Assembly (NCBI GenBank): GCA_016871315.1
Contig: VFZE01000010.1
Span: 62,001 to 126,000 of the forward strand
Direction of reading: 5' to 3'
Source: Acidimicrobiia bacterium
Lineage (GTDB): Bacteria; Acidobacteriota; Terriglobia; Bryobacterales; Bryobacteraceae
Length of the DNA: 64,000 nt
Positions 35,562 through 44,905 of this stretch are shown here, in pieces. The notes under the pieces are model-generated. The model made no database searches. It was not told the origin of the DNA and was given only the letters and a program-made list of their open reading frames with translations. The position numbers and the translations under genes are program-made. Positions within the stretch are counted from its first letter, which is position 1, and each line of letters opens with the position of its first letter.

Positions 35562-36050
35562 ATGAAGCTTAGCGCGCAGGAAGAGTATGGTTTGCGGTGC
35601 CTGCTGCATCTTGCGCGAAGCCCGGCCGCCGGCTCCTTGACCATCGCCGAGATCAGCCGCGCCGAAGGTCTATCCGTCCCCAACGTGGCCAAGCTGATGC
35701 GCCTGCTCCGCATGGGCGGCCTTGTGAAAAGTGTTCGCGGGCAGGCCGGCGGCTATCGACTTGCACGGCCTTCCCAGGAGATCATGGTCGGAGACGTGAT
35801 CGAACTGCTCGGCGGCCAGCTGTTCGGCCCGGAATTCTGCGATCGCCACACAGGATTGCAGGCCACGTGTTCCCATGCTGTAGACTGCTCGCTCCGCGTT
35901 CTCTGGACTACAATCCAGGAAGCGCTGGATCAAGTGCTGGCGAAAGTAACACTCAAAGACCTGCTTTGCAGCGAGCAGCAGATGCAGGAGTTTCTCACTG
36001 GCCCTGCTGCCCCGGCGCGGATCCCGCCTGTAGGCCCATCCACGATCTAA
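35562..36050 (+). CDS. Rrf2/IscR-like Fe-S transcriptional regulator
   Basis: Winged-helix regulator of 162 aa with MKLSAQEEYGLRCLLHLA at the start and an AEGLSVPNVAKLMRLLRMGGLVKSVRG DNA-binding segment. The C-terminal half has three cysteines (FCDRH, ATCSHAVDCS), the spacing used by Rrf2 proteins to hold a [2Fe-2S] cluster. A TAGAAT at 35548-35553 lies 8 nt before the ATG, with GAAGGG in between. No suf or isc genes are present, so the regulon is unknown. Confidence 0.9.
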   Translation: MKLSAQEEYGLRCLLHLARSPAAGSLTIAEISRAEGLSVPNVAKLMRLLRMGGLVKSVRGQAGGYRLARPSQEIMVGDVIELLGGQLFGPEFCDRHTGLQATCSHAVDCSLRVLWTTIQEALDQVLAKVTLKDLLCSEQQMQEFLTGPAAPARIPPVGPSTI

Positions 36051-36108
36051 ACAGGCACTGCCCTCCGTCCCCATAGCCCACATCGCAATCGCCTCGGCCC
36101 TGGTGACC

Positions 36109-36237
36109 ATGGAAACCCATGCCGCCGCTGCCGAAGAGATCGAAGCTTACTTAAGCAGCGGCGACAAGGAATACGAACTCGTGGCGCGCCAGTGGCTGAA
36201 TCGCTACCGCCAGCTAGAAACTCAGGCGCAACGATAG
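36109..36237 (+). CDS. Possible small ORF downstream of rrf2
   Basis: A 42-codon frame (METHAAAAEEIEAYLSSGDK and so on) starting with the ATG at 36109, or the GTG at 36103. It ends in a TAG 24 bp inside the convergent TonB-receptor gene. The predicted peptide is an amphipathic helix with no known match. It could be a real small protein, a remnant, or chance. Confidence 0.3.
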   Translation: METHAAAAEEIEAYLSSGDKEYELVARQWLNRYRQLETQAQR

Positions 36238-39200
36238 CTGCGTCTGCCGCCCGGTGCCCAGGCCCACGGCCCGCTCCAGCGTCCGGTTCAGCAGACCAAA
36301 AGCCCCGCCCGCCGTCGCCGCGCCGAACGCCTCACCCGGCTGAATCTGATTCGCTTGCATGCCCAGCGAATTCGCCAGCATTGACGATGGGTTCGCAAAG
36401 TTCGCGCGGTTCAGCAGGTTGTAAATCTCCGCGCGGAACTCCAGGTTCACCCTCTCCCGCACCGGAAACTTCTTTTGCAGCGTCAGGTCAAACTGCGCCA
36501 TCCCAGGCCCATGCAGCGCGTTGCGCGCCAGGTTCCCGTAGCTTCCAGGCATCGGCATCGCCAGGGCGGCCGGATTCAGAAACACTCGCTTGTCCTCCGC
36601 GCGCAGGTACGGATTCACCCCGGCAACCAGGTCAGGACGCCGCACGTTCCGCGAAGCCCCGCCTCCGGGAGTATTGATCACCGCCGTCGTCACTGGAACG
36701 CCATTCACCACAACCGGCCGGTTGGAAAAAGCGCCCGTCCGCTTGTCCCGGTATACAACGTCATTACGCTGCAGCAGCACTTCCACCGGCAGCCCGGTCC
36801 GCGCATTCCAGGTACCGCCGATCTGCCAATCACCCAATAACGTATTCCACAACGGCGTATCGTTGCCGAACCGCTTCCCTGCCCCGAACGGAATCTCATA
36901 TAGGCTGTTCAGATTCATGCTGTGCCGCACGTCGAAATTATTGTCGCCGCGCTCGGCCCGGAAATCAAAAGGATTCTGCGCCGTCCGTGCCTCATTCGAC
37001 CCCGCGCTGGTCCCGATACTATGCGCCCACGTCCACTGCCCGCCCAGTGTTAACCCCTTGCTCATGCGGCGGCTGAATGAGGTTTGCAGCGCGTTGTAGC
37101 TGTCGTTGCCGCCGCTGGTCTTGTAATCCACTTCCGCGAAGCGGTTTCCGAACTGCCGCGTGATCACTGCATCCCCGCCAACCGGATTCGTATCCACGCC
37201 CGTGATCAGGTTCGCCACGCTGCGCAGGAACAGGTTCCGCCCCTGACTGCCGACATAAGCCACCGTGAGAATCGAACCGCCCGGCAGCTGCTGCTGCACC
37301 GACGCCGTGTAGGTGAGAATCCGCTCCGGAACCCGGTATCCCGGCGCATACGCCCGCGGCTGGAACCGCAGATTCGCATTGGCCGGGTTATAGCCCGCGA
37401 TGACCGCCGCCGGAATCACCGGGAATACGGTACCCGGCGCCAGGGTCGTCACCACGCGATCGCTTTCAATCGGCTGGATCAGATCTTCCGTCTGCCCCGG
37501 TCCGTAATAATAGCCGGCTCCCGCGCGGAACACCGTCGAATGGTTGAACCGCTCCGGCGCCCAGCTGAACGCCAGCCGCGGCCCGAAATTGCGCAGTGAA
37601 CTCTCATAAAATGGCGAATCGGCCGGCTTGATCGTGCCCCGCACCGTATCCATCTGCACGTTCAGATTCCGCGCTTCCGACAGCACCGAAAAATATTCCC
37701 AGCGGAACCCGTAGTTCATCGTCAAACTCGGCCGCAGCTTCCATTCATCCTGCGCGTAGCCGATATAGTAGGTCTGCCGCGCCACCCGCTCGCCGGTTGC
37801 TCCGGTGTGGAACGGACTCGGGGCGCTCAAATCCCCGGTGAACTGAATCTGCAACGGCCTGTTGGCAAGAAAATCATCCAGGTTCGAGAAGCTGTAGGTC
37901 GTGCCTCCCAGCCGGTCCGTGTACATCCGGATCGGCCGTATCTCTCCTCCGAACTTGAAGTTGTGTGAACCACGGATCCAGCTGAGGCTGTTCAAGATCG
38001 AAACCGTGTAATTCGTGTAAGGCTGCGCGCGCCCGTTGAAGGCGCTCGAGGAGCGGATCAGTCCGCCCGCGGTCGCCAGTCCCGCCGACGAACCCTGCCC
38101 GCCGATGCCCGGTAGCGCTACCGAGCCCGCAAGATTCACCGACACCGCGCCCATATCCACGCCCGGAATGGATGGGGCCACTCCAAAGGAACGCGTCTTA
38201 TATGCGTTCAACCCGACCTTCGTCTCATTGAGGATCGTCGGCGAAAGAATCTGCTGCAGGCCCACCATCGCGTTCTGCGGCACCGCCGTGAAGCGCTGCC
38301 CATTGCCCGTCACTCCGAGCGGTTCAAACGATTCACCCTGATCGCGGAAGTACCGCGCCGAGAGATTGTACTTCTCGCTCAGCCTGCAATCCAGCCGCAT
38401 CGATGCGTAGAACTCATTCACGGTCGCGCTTCGATTCAGGAATGCCAGATCCAGGTTCGGATCGGCCGTCGCCTCCAAACCCTTCGGATACGCGTTCAAC
38501 AACGGCGCAATGGAAGGCACGGCCCGCGCGCGGGCGGAAGCCGAAGGCACCGCCTCCACCAAATTGATCCCCGCGCGTTGCCGCAGCGCCTCCACAGCCG
38601 TAAAGAAGAATATCTTGTCCCTCCGGACCGGCCCGCCCAGCGATCCGCCAAACTGGTTCAGCCGCAGCGCCGAAGCTTCTCCGCGGTCAAAGAAATTCCG
38701 CGCGTCAAACGCCGAGTTCCGCACATACTCAAACAGCGCTCCGTGAAACTCATTAGACCCGGACTTAGTAACAACGCTGATTTGGCCGCCAGAGCCCGTC
38801 CCGAACTCCGCCGGATAATTGTTCGATTCCACGCGGAACTCCTGGATATTCTCCAGGCTCGATTGCAGCCGGAAGGAAGAGGAGCTCTCCCCGTTCAGAT
38901 TCCCCGGCGATGCATCGATGATTGCAGAAGCCTCAATCCCGTCATAGCGGATCACGTTCTGCTGATTGGCGCGCCCGCTGAACCGTATGTTGTCGTAGCT
39001 GCCGCCTCCGGTCGTCAGCGCTCCCGGCGCCATCAGGTATAGCTGCGATACCTGCCGCCCGTTCAACGGAAGCGAAGCCAGTTCGCGCTGGCCCACATTC
39101 ACGCCCATCCGCGCCGAAGAAGTATCGATCACCACCAACTCGCCGCCCGAGACCGTCACCTCCTGCGTCACCGAGGCCGGTTGCAGGATCAGGTTTAAAG

Positions 39201-39510
39201 TCCGCTGCTGGCCCGCGGCCAGCTGAACGCCGGTGTATTCGTTGGGCCCCAGATCGGGAGCGCGGCCGGTCACTCGATAAGGCGCGGCTGCAAGGTTGGT
39301 CACAATGTACTGACCCTGCTCATCGGCATGCACCGACCGGGCCGTACCCGTCCGTTCATTTTTCACGGTAATCGAGGCGCCGGGAATCACCGCCCCGGAG
39401 GCATCCGTCACCGTGCCACTGAGCGTCGCGTCACCCGTCTGGGCTTGGAGAACCCCAAGCCAGACGCAAAACAGAGCAATCAGACAATGTCTTCGATTCA
39501 TTCGCCCCAT
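36214..39510 (-). CDS. TonB-dependent receptor, Oar-like
   Basis: Outer-membrane protein of about 1098 aa. A signal peptide (HCLIALFCVWLGVLQAQ) leads into a carboxypeptidase-regulatory-like beta domain (LSGTVTDASGAVIPGASITV, residues about 20-110). A plug domain follows (NIRFSGRANQQNVIRYDGI; ESNNYPAEFGTGSGGQISVV) and then a large barrel ending in aromatic residues (SLRLSF). This is the acidobacterial Oar type, with no classical N-terminal TonB box seen. The ATG at 39510 is chosen because the longer frame upstream overlaps the divergent histidine kinase gene; the ATG at 39501 is an alternative. The cargo is unknown; polymer or siderophore import or adhesion is possible. Confidence 0.88.
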   Translation of the reverse strand: MGRMNRRHCLIALFCVWLGVLQAQTGDATLSGTVTDASGAVIPGASITVKNERTGTARSVHADEQGQYIVTNLAAAPYRVTGRAPDLGPNEYTGVQLAAGQQRTLNLILQPASVTQEVTVSGGELVVIDTSSARMGVNVGQRELASLPLNGRQVSQLYLMAPGALTTGGGSYDNIRFSGRANQQNVIRYDGIEASAIIDASPGNLNGESSSSFRLQSSLENIQEFRVESNNYPAEFGTGSGGQISVVTKSGSNEFHGALFEYVRNSAFDARNFFDRGEASALRLNQFGGSLGGPVRRDKIFFFTAVEALRQRAGINLVEAVPSASARARAVPSIAPLLNAYPKGLEATADPNLDLAFLNRSATVNEFYASMRLDCRLSEKYNLSARYFRDQGESFEPLGVTGNGQRFTAVPQNAMVGLQQILSPTILNETKVGLNAYKTRSFGVAPSIPGVDMGAVSVNLAGSVALPGIGGQGSSAGLATAGGLIRSSSAFNGRAQPYTNYTVSILNSLSWIRGSHNFKFGGEIRPIRMYTDRLGGTTYSFSNLDDFLANRPLQIQFTGDLSAPSPFHTGATGERVARQTYYIGYAQDEWKLRPSLTMNYGFRWEYFSVLSEARNLNVQMDTVRGTIKPADSPFYESSLRNFGPRLAFSWAPERFNHSTVFRAGAGYYYGPGQTEDLIQPIESDRVVTTLAPGTVFPVIPAAVIAGYNPANANLRFQPRAYAPGYRVPERILTYTASVQQQLPGGSILTVAYVGSQGRNLFLRSVANLITGVDTNPVGGDAVITRQFGNRFAEVDYKTSGGNDSYNALQTSFSRRMSKGLTLGGQWTWAHSIGTSAGSNEARTAQNPFDFRAERGDNNFDVRHSMNLNSLYEIPFGAGKRFGNDTPLWNTLLGDWQIGGTWNARTGLPVEVLLQRNDVVYRDKRTGAFSNRPVVVNGVPVTTAVINTPGGGASRNVRRPDLVAGVNPYLRAEDKRVFLNPAALAMPMPGSYGNLARNALHGPGMAQFDLTLQKKFPVRERVNLEFRAEIYNLLNRANFANPSSMLANSLGMQANQIQPGEAFGAATAGGAFGLLNRTLERAVGLGTGRQTQLSLRLSF

Positions 39511-39601
39511 TTTCCAACCCGGCCTGTTACAGCTTGATAACTTTTTCGATAATTGTTCGTTGCCGCCTCCTCCTGCCGGCCACCCCACGTAGAATAAAAA
39601 C

Positions 39602-41062
39602 TTGACCAAGCGAATCTTCGCAAAACTCCTATTCGCCGTACTTGGCGTACTGGTTGTAGCCCTCGCCTCCGCCGATTTCATGGTCTCCAGAGTCGCCGCG
39701 AACAGCTACCGCGACACCCTTCGCCAGGACTTGGCTGAAAAGGCCCGCCTCCTCGCCCTCACTCACGGCGGAGCCGCTGGTCTAAACCAGGAGCAGTGGC
39801 GTAAGTTCGGCGAAGCTGCCGGCGGCAGGTTCACTCTCGTCGCCCGCAGCGGACGAGTCCTAGCCGACTCCGAAGCCCCCGCAACTGAAATGGAAAACCA
39901 CGGCGGCAGACCCGAAATCCAGGCCGCCCTTCAAGGCCGCGAAGGCTTCGCCACCCGCCGCAGCCCGACCATCGGCACTGAGTACATGTACGTCGCCGTG
40001 CCCGTCGCCGAAGGCGCCCTGCGGCTTGCCGTCCCTATGCCCGAAGTGCGGGGACACGTCAATGCCATCCGCCGCCAGATCCTTGCCGCTACCCTTTTCG
40101 CTTTCCTGCCTGCCCTCACTCTGGCCGGGTTGCTCGCCCGCAGCGTTTCTTCCAGAATGGGCGAGATCATCGAATACGCCGGACGCCTCGCCGCCGGCGA
40201 CTTCCGCGCACGCCTCCAATGGAAGGGCAAAAGTGAACTTGGCGTGTTGAGCGGCAAGCTCAACGAAACGGCCCGCGCGCTGGAAAGCGCCGTCGACAAG
40301 CTCGCCGAAGAGCAGCGCGAAATGGAAAGGCTCGAGCGTGTCCGCCGCGACTTCGTCATCAACGTCTCCCACGAGCTCCGCACCCCGCTCGCCTCCATCC
40401 AGGGCTACACCGAAACTCTCCAGGAAGGCGCTCTTAAGGATGAGGAAAACAACCTCCGTTTCCTCAACATCATCCGCCAGAATGCCGAACGTCTGGGCCG
40501 CCTCATCGCCGACCTGATGACCATTTCCAGCCTCGAGCTCAAAACCCAGCGCCTCCAGCCCGCCGCCTATCCCGTCAACAGCCTTCTCAGCGACTGCATC
40601 GATTCCATGATCCCGATGGCCGAAAAAAAGCGTATCTCGCTCACACTCGAACCAGCACCCGGCGGCGCCGAAGTCTTTTGCGATGCCGAAGCTCTTCATC
40701 AGATTCTGGTCAACCTGATCGACAACGCCGTCAAGTACACCCCGGAAGGCGGCGCCATCGTCGTCACCGGCGCAGCGCGCCCCGACGGCCATCAGGAAGA
40801 AGTCGAAATCACTGTCCGCGATACAGGCATCGGCGTTCCCGCCGAAGATCAGCCCCGCCTATTCGAGCGCTTTTACCGCGTCGACAAAGCCAGGTCCCGC
40901 GAACTCGGCGGCACAGGACTTGGACTCGCCATCGTCAAACACCTCGTCAAGGCCCAGGGCGGCGAAGTCGGCCTCCGCAGCGAACTGGGCAAAGGCTCCA
41001 CTTTCTATTTCACCCTCCCCGTCCACGACTTAGGCATCGACGACCACCGCGAAGTTCAGTGA
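39602..41062 (+). CDS. PhoR-like sensor histidine kinase
   Basis: Membrane sensor kinase of 486 aa. TM1 is at about residues 7-27, followed by a periplasmic sensor of ~130 residues, TM2 at about 160-180 and a HAMP domain. The HisKA box is [10 protein letters not shown] with His257, and the HATPase domain ends [10 protein letters not shown] and [11 protein letters not shown]. The TTG at 39602 keeps TM1 intact and lies 6 nt after TAGAAT (39590-39595) with no Shine-Dalgarno. The response regulator follows after 88 bp that contain a dispersed repeat. Phosphate or envelope sensing is typical of this class. Confidence 0.9.
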   Translation: MTKRIFAKLLFAVLGVLVVALASADFMVSRVAANSYRDTLRQDLAEKARLLALTHGGAAGLNQEQWRKFGEAAGGRFTLVARSGRVLADSEAPATEMENHGGRPEIQAALQGREGFATRRSPTIGTEYMYVAVPVAEGALRLAVPMPEVRGHVNAIRRQILAATLFAFLPALTLAGLLARSVSSRMGEIIEYAGRLAAGDFRARLQWKGKSELGVLSGKLNETARALESAVDKLAEEQREMERLERVRRDFVINVSHELRTPLASIQGYTETLQEGALKDEENNLRFLNIIRQNAERLGRLIADLMTISSLELKTQRLQPAAYPVNSLLSDCIDSMIPMAEKKRISLTLEPAPGGAEVFCDAEALHQILVNLIDNAVKYTPEGGAIVVTGAARPDGHQEEVEITVRDTGIGVPAEDQPRLFERFYRVDKARSRELGGTGLGLAIVKHLVKAQGGEVGLRSELGKGSTFYFTLPVHDLGIDDHREVQ

Positions 41063-41116
41063 CCGTTAACCGTCCTGTCATTGTTTTGCAACAGTCCCTG
41101 CGTTATCGTGAAGTCA

Positions 41117-41140
41117 GAGCCGCGACCATCAGGGAGCGGT
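41117..41140 (+). repeat. Dispersed 24-bp palindromic repeat, copy 2
   Basis: Differs at one position from the copy at 27010-27033 (A instead of G at the centre of the hairpin loop). It lies in the gap between the histidine kinase and the response regulator, 10 bp before the regulator ATG. It may form a hairpin in the message, but no clear Shine-Dalgarno is visible there. Confidence 0.65.
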
Positions 41141-41150
41141 TGGCCACCCC

Positions 41151-41885
41151 ATGAAGAAGATTGTTCTCATCGAGGACGATGCCGACCTGTTCGCGCTCCT
41201 CAAATACAACCTCGAAAAGGAAGGCTTCCAGCTCACTGGAGCACAGACCGGTAAAGGCGCCATAGACCTCTGCCTCCGCGAACGCCCGGACCTCATCCTG
41301 CTCGACATCATGCTCCCCGATTCCGACGGCCTCGACATCTGCCGCGGCATCCGCAACCATCCCGAGCTTACCCACACACCCGTTATTTTCCTCACCGCCC
41401 GCGCTTCGGAGACAGACCGCATCGTCGGCCTCGAACTCGGCGCCAACGACTACGTCGTCAAACCATTCTTCATCCGCGAGCTGATCGCCCGCATCAAGAT
41501 CCAGTTCCGCGGCGGCGGCGCACCCGCCAAAGTCCTCAAGTGCGGCGCCCTCGAACTTGACCGCAACCGCTGCCGCGTCACCCGCGAAGGCAAAGCCCTC
41601 TCCCTCACCGCAACCGAGTTTCGTCTCCTCGAATTCCTCATGAGCCGGCCCGGCGTTGTCTTCACCCGCGAGCAACTGCTCGACGCCGCCTGGGGGCAGG
41701 ACCGCAACGTCACCGACCGCACCGTCGACGTCTACATCCTCCGCCTTCGCCAGAAAGTCGAACCCGACCCCGCCAACCCCAGCCTCATCCGCAGCCTCCG
41801 CGGCTTCGGCTACAGTTTTCACGATCCCACCGCCGAACAGACCTCGGAAACCGAAACCGCCTCCTCACACCACCGGGCGCTTTAG
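41151..41885 (+). CDS. PhoB/OmpR-family response regulator
   Basis: Two-domain response regulator of 244 aa, partner of the preceding kinase. The receiver domain has the acidic pair EDD near residues 8-10, the phosphorylation site Asp52 in LLDIMLP, and the lysine in VVKPF near 102. The C-terminal winged helix contains LTATEFRLLEFLMSRPG and TVDVYILRLRQKVE. The stop overlaps the stop of the convergent MoaD-like gene by 4 bp. Codon use is strongly C-ending, like the kinase gene. Confidence 0.92.
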   Translation: MKKIVLIEDDADLFALLKYNLEKEGFQLTGAQTGKGAIDLCLRERPDLILLDIMLPDSDGLDICRGIRNHPELTHTPVIFLTARASETDRIVGLELGANDYVVKPFFIRELIARIKIQFRGGGAPAKVLKCGALELDRNRCRVTREGKALSLTATEFRLLEFLMSRPGVVFTREQLLDAAWGQDRNVTDRTVDVYILRLRQKVEPDPANPSLIRSLRGFGYSFHDPTAEQTSETETASSHHRAL

Positions 41886-42178
41886 CCGGACAAACAATCT
41901 TCCTCGCAGGACTGTCGGCCGCCTTTGATGGCGGTGAGGAAGTGGACCTCACTCGTTGGAGAGACTTTTTCAAGCAGGCCGAGGGGGGAGATTTCGCCGT
42001 CGACGGCGACGGAGATGTTGGGGCGGAGGCGGTCGTCTTCAGTGAGGCGGGCGGCGAGGCCGGGGTGGAGTTGGTCAAGCGCGGCGATGAGGTCGCGGAT
42101 GGTTGCTCCAGAAGCTTCGATTTTCGAGAGGCCGCCGGTGAGATCTTGCAGGAGCGTGGGGATGAAGACGACGGCCAC
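41882..42178 (-). CDS. MoaD/ThiS-like protein with C-terminal tail
   Basis: Ubiquitin-like beta-grasp protein of 98 aa, related to MoaD and ThiS, which carry sulfur as a C-terminal thiocarboxylate. VVFIPTLLQDLTGG opens the domain, and HFLTAIKGG would be the normal end. The GG is followed by eleven residues, RQSCEEDCLSG, so it is not at the C-terminus and would need cleavage before activation. It is last in the molybdenum-hydroxylase operon, 9 bp after the large subunit, which suggests a role in that enzyme's cofactor. Starts with GTG at 42178. Confidence 0.8.
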   Translation of the reverse strand: MAVVFIPTLLQDLTGGLSKIEASGATIRDLIAALDQLHPGLAARLTEDDRLRPNISVAVDGEISPLGLLEKVSPTSEVHFLTAIKGGRQSCEEDCLSG

Positions 42179-42187
42179 TTTAACCGA

Positions 42188-44431
42188 TCAGGGCTTGCGC
42201 CAGACGGCTTCCATGACGGCGGGAGGATTCATGGGAAGGCGGCGCATGCGGACGCCGGCGGCGCGGTAGATGGCGTTGGCGATGGCGGCGGGCGGCGGGA
42301 CGATGTTGGCTTCGCCGACGCCGCGGACTCCGAACGGATGAGCGGGGTTGGGGACCTCGACGATGTGTGTGTCGATCATCGGCAGGTCGAGCGAAGTGGG
42401 CATGCGGTAGTCGAGCAGCGAGGAGTTTTGCATGACGCCGTCGGCTGACATGTAGTACTCCTCGTTGAGCGCCCAACCGATGCCTTGCACGCTGCCGCCC
42501 TGCATCTGACCTTCGACGTAGCTGGGGTGGATGGCGCGCCCGGCGTCCTGGAAGCTGGTGAAGCGGAGTATTGTTGTCTTGCCGGTGTCGGGATCGACTT
42601 CGACGTCGGTGATGACGCCGGAGAAGGAGCCGCCGACGCCGCGCGGGTTGATGGCGGCGCGGCCGACGACGGGGCCTCCGGTTTCACCGAGCTTGGCGGC
42701 GAGTTCGGCGAAGGTAGCCGATTTTCCATTGCAGGAGTAGACGCCGCGCGAGTGCTTGACTTTGTCGGCTGTTGTTTCCCAGAGCGCGGCGGCGCGCTCC
42801 TTGATCTGGCGGACGACGTCCTGCGCGGCATCGTGAGCGGCCCAGCCGGTGGCGAAGGTGGTGCGGCTGCCGCCGGTGACGGCGGTAAAGCCGATGGAGT
42901 CGGTGTCGACAACAGAAGGCAGTACGGATTCGGCGGGGAGGCCGAGGACTTCGGCGGCCTGCATGGCGATGGAGGTGCGGGTGCCGCCGATGTCGGTGGA
43001 GCCCTCGACAAGATTCACGGTGCCGTCGGCGTTGACGGCGATGTTGACCGAAGAGGGCAAGCCGACGTTGAACCAGAAACCGACGGCGACGCCGCGGCCG
43101 CGGTTGGGGCCTTCCAGCGGCGCTTTGTAGTGCGGGTGGTTCTTCATCGCCTCCAGCACTTCGACGCAGCCGATCTTGCGGTACTTGGGACCGTCGGCGC
43201 GGCGCGTGCCTTCCTTGGCGGCGTTGCGCAGCCGAAGTTCGATGGGATCGATGCCGAGCGTCTCGGCCAGCTCATCGACGACGCTTTCGGTGGCGAAAGC
43301 GGCGTTGCTTGCGCCGGGAGCGCGATAGGCGGCGGTGGAGGGCTTGTTGACGCAGACGTCGTAGCCGTCGATAGTGATGTGGTCGATGTCATAGGCGGCA
43401 AAGACGCACATGGCGCCGGGGCCGACCATGGAGCCGGGATAGGCTCCGGCTTCATAAGCTAGCGTGGCCTGGGCGGCGGTGAAGCGGCCGTCCTTGGTGG
43501 CGCCGATCTTCACTTTGATCGAGGAGCCCGGTGTGGGACCGGTGGCTTCGAGCACGGCCTGGCGCGGCATCACGATCTTGACGGGGCGGCCGGATTTCTT
43601 CGACAGCAGCGCGGCGACGGGTTCAAGATAAACGGGGATCTTGCCGCCAAAGCCGCCGCCAATTTCCATGGGCGTGACCTTGACCTGCGAGACGGGCAGG
43701 TCAAGCACGCAGGCGGTGACGTCGCGCACGACGAAGGAGCCTTGTGTGGAGCACCAGACCAGCACGCGGCCATCGTTGTTCCACAGCGCCGTGGCATTGT
43801 GGGGTTCGATGTAGCCCTGGTGGACGGTGGCGGTGGAGAATTCGCGCTCGATGATCTTGTCGGCCAGCTGGAAGCCGTCCTCAACGGCGCCCTTGACGTG
43901 GCGGAAATGTTCGGCGACGTTGCCCGGCTTGTCGGTGGCTTCGCCGAGCTCCTTCATGCGGAGGTCATCGTGGAGGATGGGAGCGCCATCCTTCATCGCA
44001 TCGGGCGCGGTGAGTACGCAGGGGAGCGGCTCGTATTCGACTTCGATCAGGGAGGCGGCCTCCTCGGCGATGTGGACGTTGGTGGCGGCGACGGCGGCGA
44101 CGGCGTGACCCTTGTAGAGGACCTTGCCGCTTGCGAGCATGTTGCCGCGGACATAGCTGAGCGGAGTGTCGCCTTCGCCGAGGTCGACGATGCGGTCGGG
44201 GGTAACGGGGAAGTCGGCGGCGGTAATGACGGCCTTGACGCCGGGGAAGGCTTCGGCTTTGGAGGTGTCGATGCGCTTGATGCGCGCGTGGGCGTGCGGG
44301 GAGCGGAGGACGAAGCCGTGGATGAGGCCGGCGAGTTGAATGTCGGCGCCATACAGCGCGCGGCCGGTGACTTTGTCGGCGCCGTCGTGGCGGACGGGTC
44401 GCGTGCCGACAACTTGAAACTGAGAACTCAT
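42188..44431 (-). CDS. Molybdenum hydroxylase large subunit (XDH/CoxL family)
   Basis: Molybdopterin-binding large subunit, 747 aa, of the xanthine dehydrogenase/nicotinate dehydrogenase/CO dehydrogenase group, which hydroxylates a carbon with water. Seen are RHDGADKVTGRALYGADI at the start, EIGGGFGGK near residue 230, AYRAPGASNAAFATES near 350 and FGVRGVGEANIVPP near 710, whose Glu is the catalytic base in this family. The CO dehydrogenase VAYRCSFR loop is absent, so CO is not the substrate; an N-heterocycle or aldehyde is likelier. The ATG at 44431 overlaps the stop of the Fe-S subunit by 4 bp. Confidence 0.9.
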   Translation of the reverse strand: MSSQFQVVGTRPVRHDGADKVTGRALYGADIQLAGLIHGFVLRSPHAHARIKRIDTSKAEAFPGVKAVITAADFPVTPDRIVDLGEGDTPLSYVRGNMLASGKVLYKGHAVAAVAATNVHIAEEAASLIEVEYEPLPCVLTAPDAMKDGAPILHDDLRMKELGEATDKPGNVAEHFRHVKGAVEDGFQLADKIIEREFSTATVHQGYIEPHNATALWNNDGRVLVWCSTQGSFVVRDVTACVLDLPVSQVKVTPMEIGGGFGGKIPVYLEPVAALLSKKSGRPVKIVMPRQAVLEATGPTPGSSIKVKIGATKDGRFTAAQATLAYEAGAYPGSMVGPGAMCVFAAYDIDHITIDGYDVCVNKPSTAAYRAPGASNAAFATESVVDELAETLGIDPIELRLRNAAKEGTRRADGPKYRKIGCVEVLEAMKNHPHYKAPLEGPNRGRGVAVGFWFNVGLPSSVNIAVNADGTVNLVEGSTDIGGTRTSIAMQAAEVLGLPAESVLPSVVDTDSIGFTAVTGGSRTTFATGWAAHDAAQDVVRQIKERAAALWETTADKVKHSRGVYSCNGKSATFAELAAKLGETGGPVVGRAAINPRGVGGSFSGVITDVEVDPDTGKTTILRFTSFQDAGRAIHPSYVEGQMQGGSVQGIGWALNEEYYMSADGVMQNSSLLDYRMPTSLDLPMIDTHIVEVPNPAHPFGVRGVGEANIVPPPAAIANAIYRAAGVRMRRLPMNPPAVMEAVWRKP

Positions 44432-44904
44432 GCGTTCACCTCCGTGGCGCATTGCTTCACGGCGCGGACGATCTTGTCGTAGCCGGTGCAGCGGCAAAGA
44501 TTGTTGGCGAGCCACAAGCGGATGCGCTCTTCGCTGGGGTTTGGTTCGGCGTCGAGCAAGGCTTTTGCGGCGACGAGGAACCCGGGGGTGCAGACGCCGC
44601 ACTGAAGGGCGGCGTTTTCAAGAAACGCCTGCTGGAGCGGGTGAAGCTTGTGGCCCTCGGCGATGCCTTCAATGGTGGTGATCTTGCGGCCTTGCGCCTC
44701 GACACCGAGGACGAGGCAGGAGGTGACGATGCGGTCATCGAGCACGACGGTGCAAGCGCCGCAGTTGCCGTCGTTGCAGCCTTCCTTGGTGCCGGTAAGG
44801 CCGAGGATGTCGCGGAGGCATTCGAGCAGAGACTGGCGGGGTTCGCATAGGAACTCGACGGGTTCGTTGTTGATGGTGGCCTGTACGTGAACTTTCTTGT
44901 GCAT
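44428..44904 (-). CDS. Molybdenum hydroxylase 2Fe-2S subunit
   Basis: Small subunit of 158 aa that transfers electrons from the molybdenum centre to FAD. The plant-type [2Fe-2S] motif is CNDGNCGACT with a fourth Cys in TSC near residue 63. The second cluster is CGVCTPG and NNLCRCTGY near 105 and 140. The ATG at 44904 has a strong AGGAGG Shine-Dalgarno. The stop of the FAD subunit is 1 bp upstream and the large subunit overlaps by 4 bp, so all three are translationally linked. Confidence 0.93.
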   Translation of the reverse strand: MHKKVHVQATINNEPVEFLCEPRQSLLECLRDILGLTGTKEGCNDGNCGACTVVLDDRIVTSCLVLGVEAQGRKITTIEGIAEGHKLHPLQQAFLENAALQCGVCTPGFLVAAKALLDAEPNPSEERIRLWLANNLCRCTGYDKIVRAVKQCATEVNA

Positions 44905-44905
44905 G

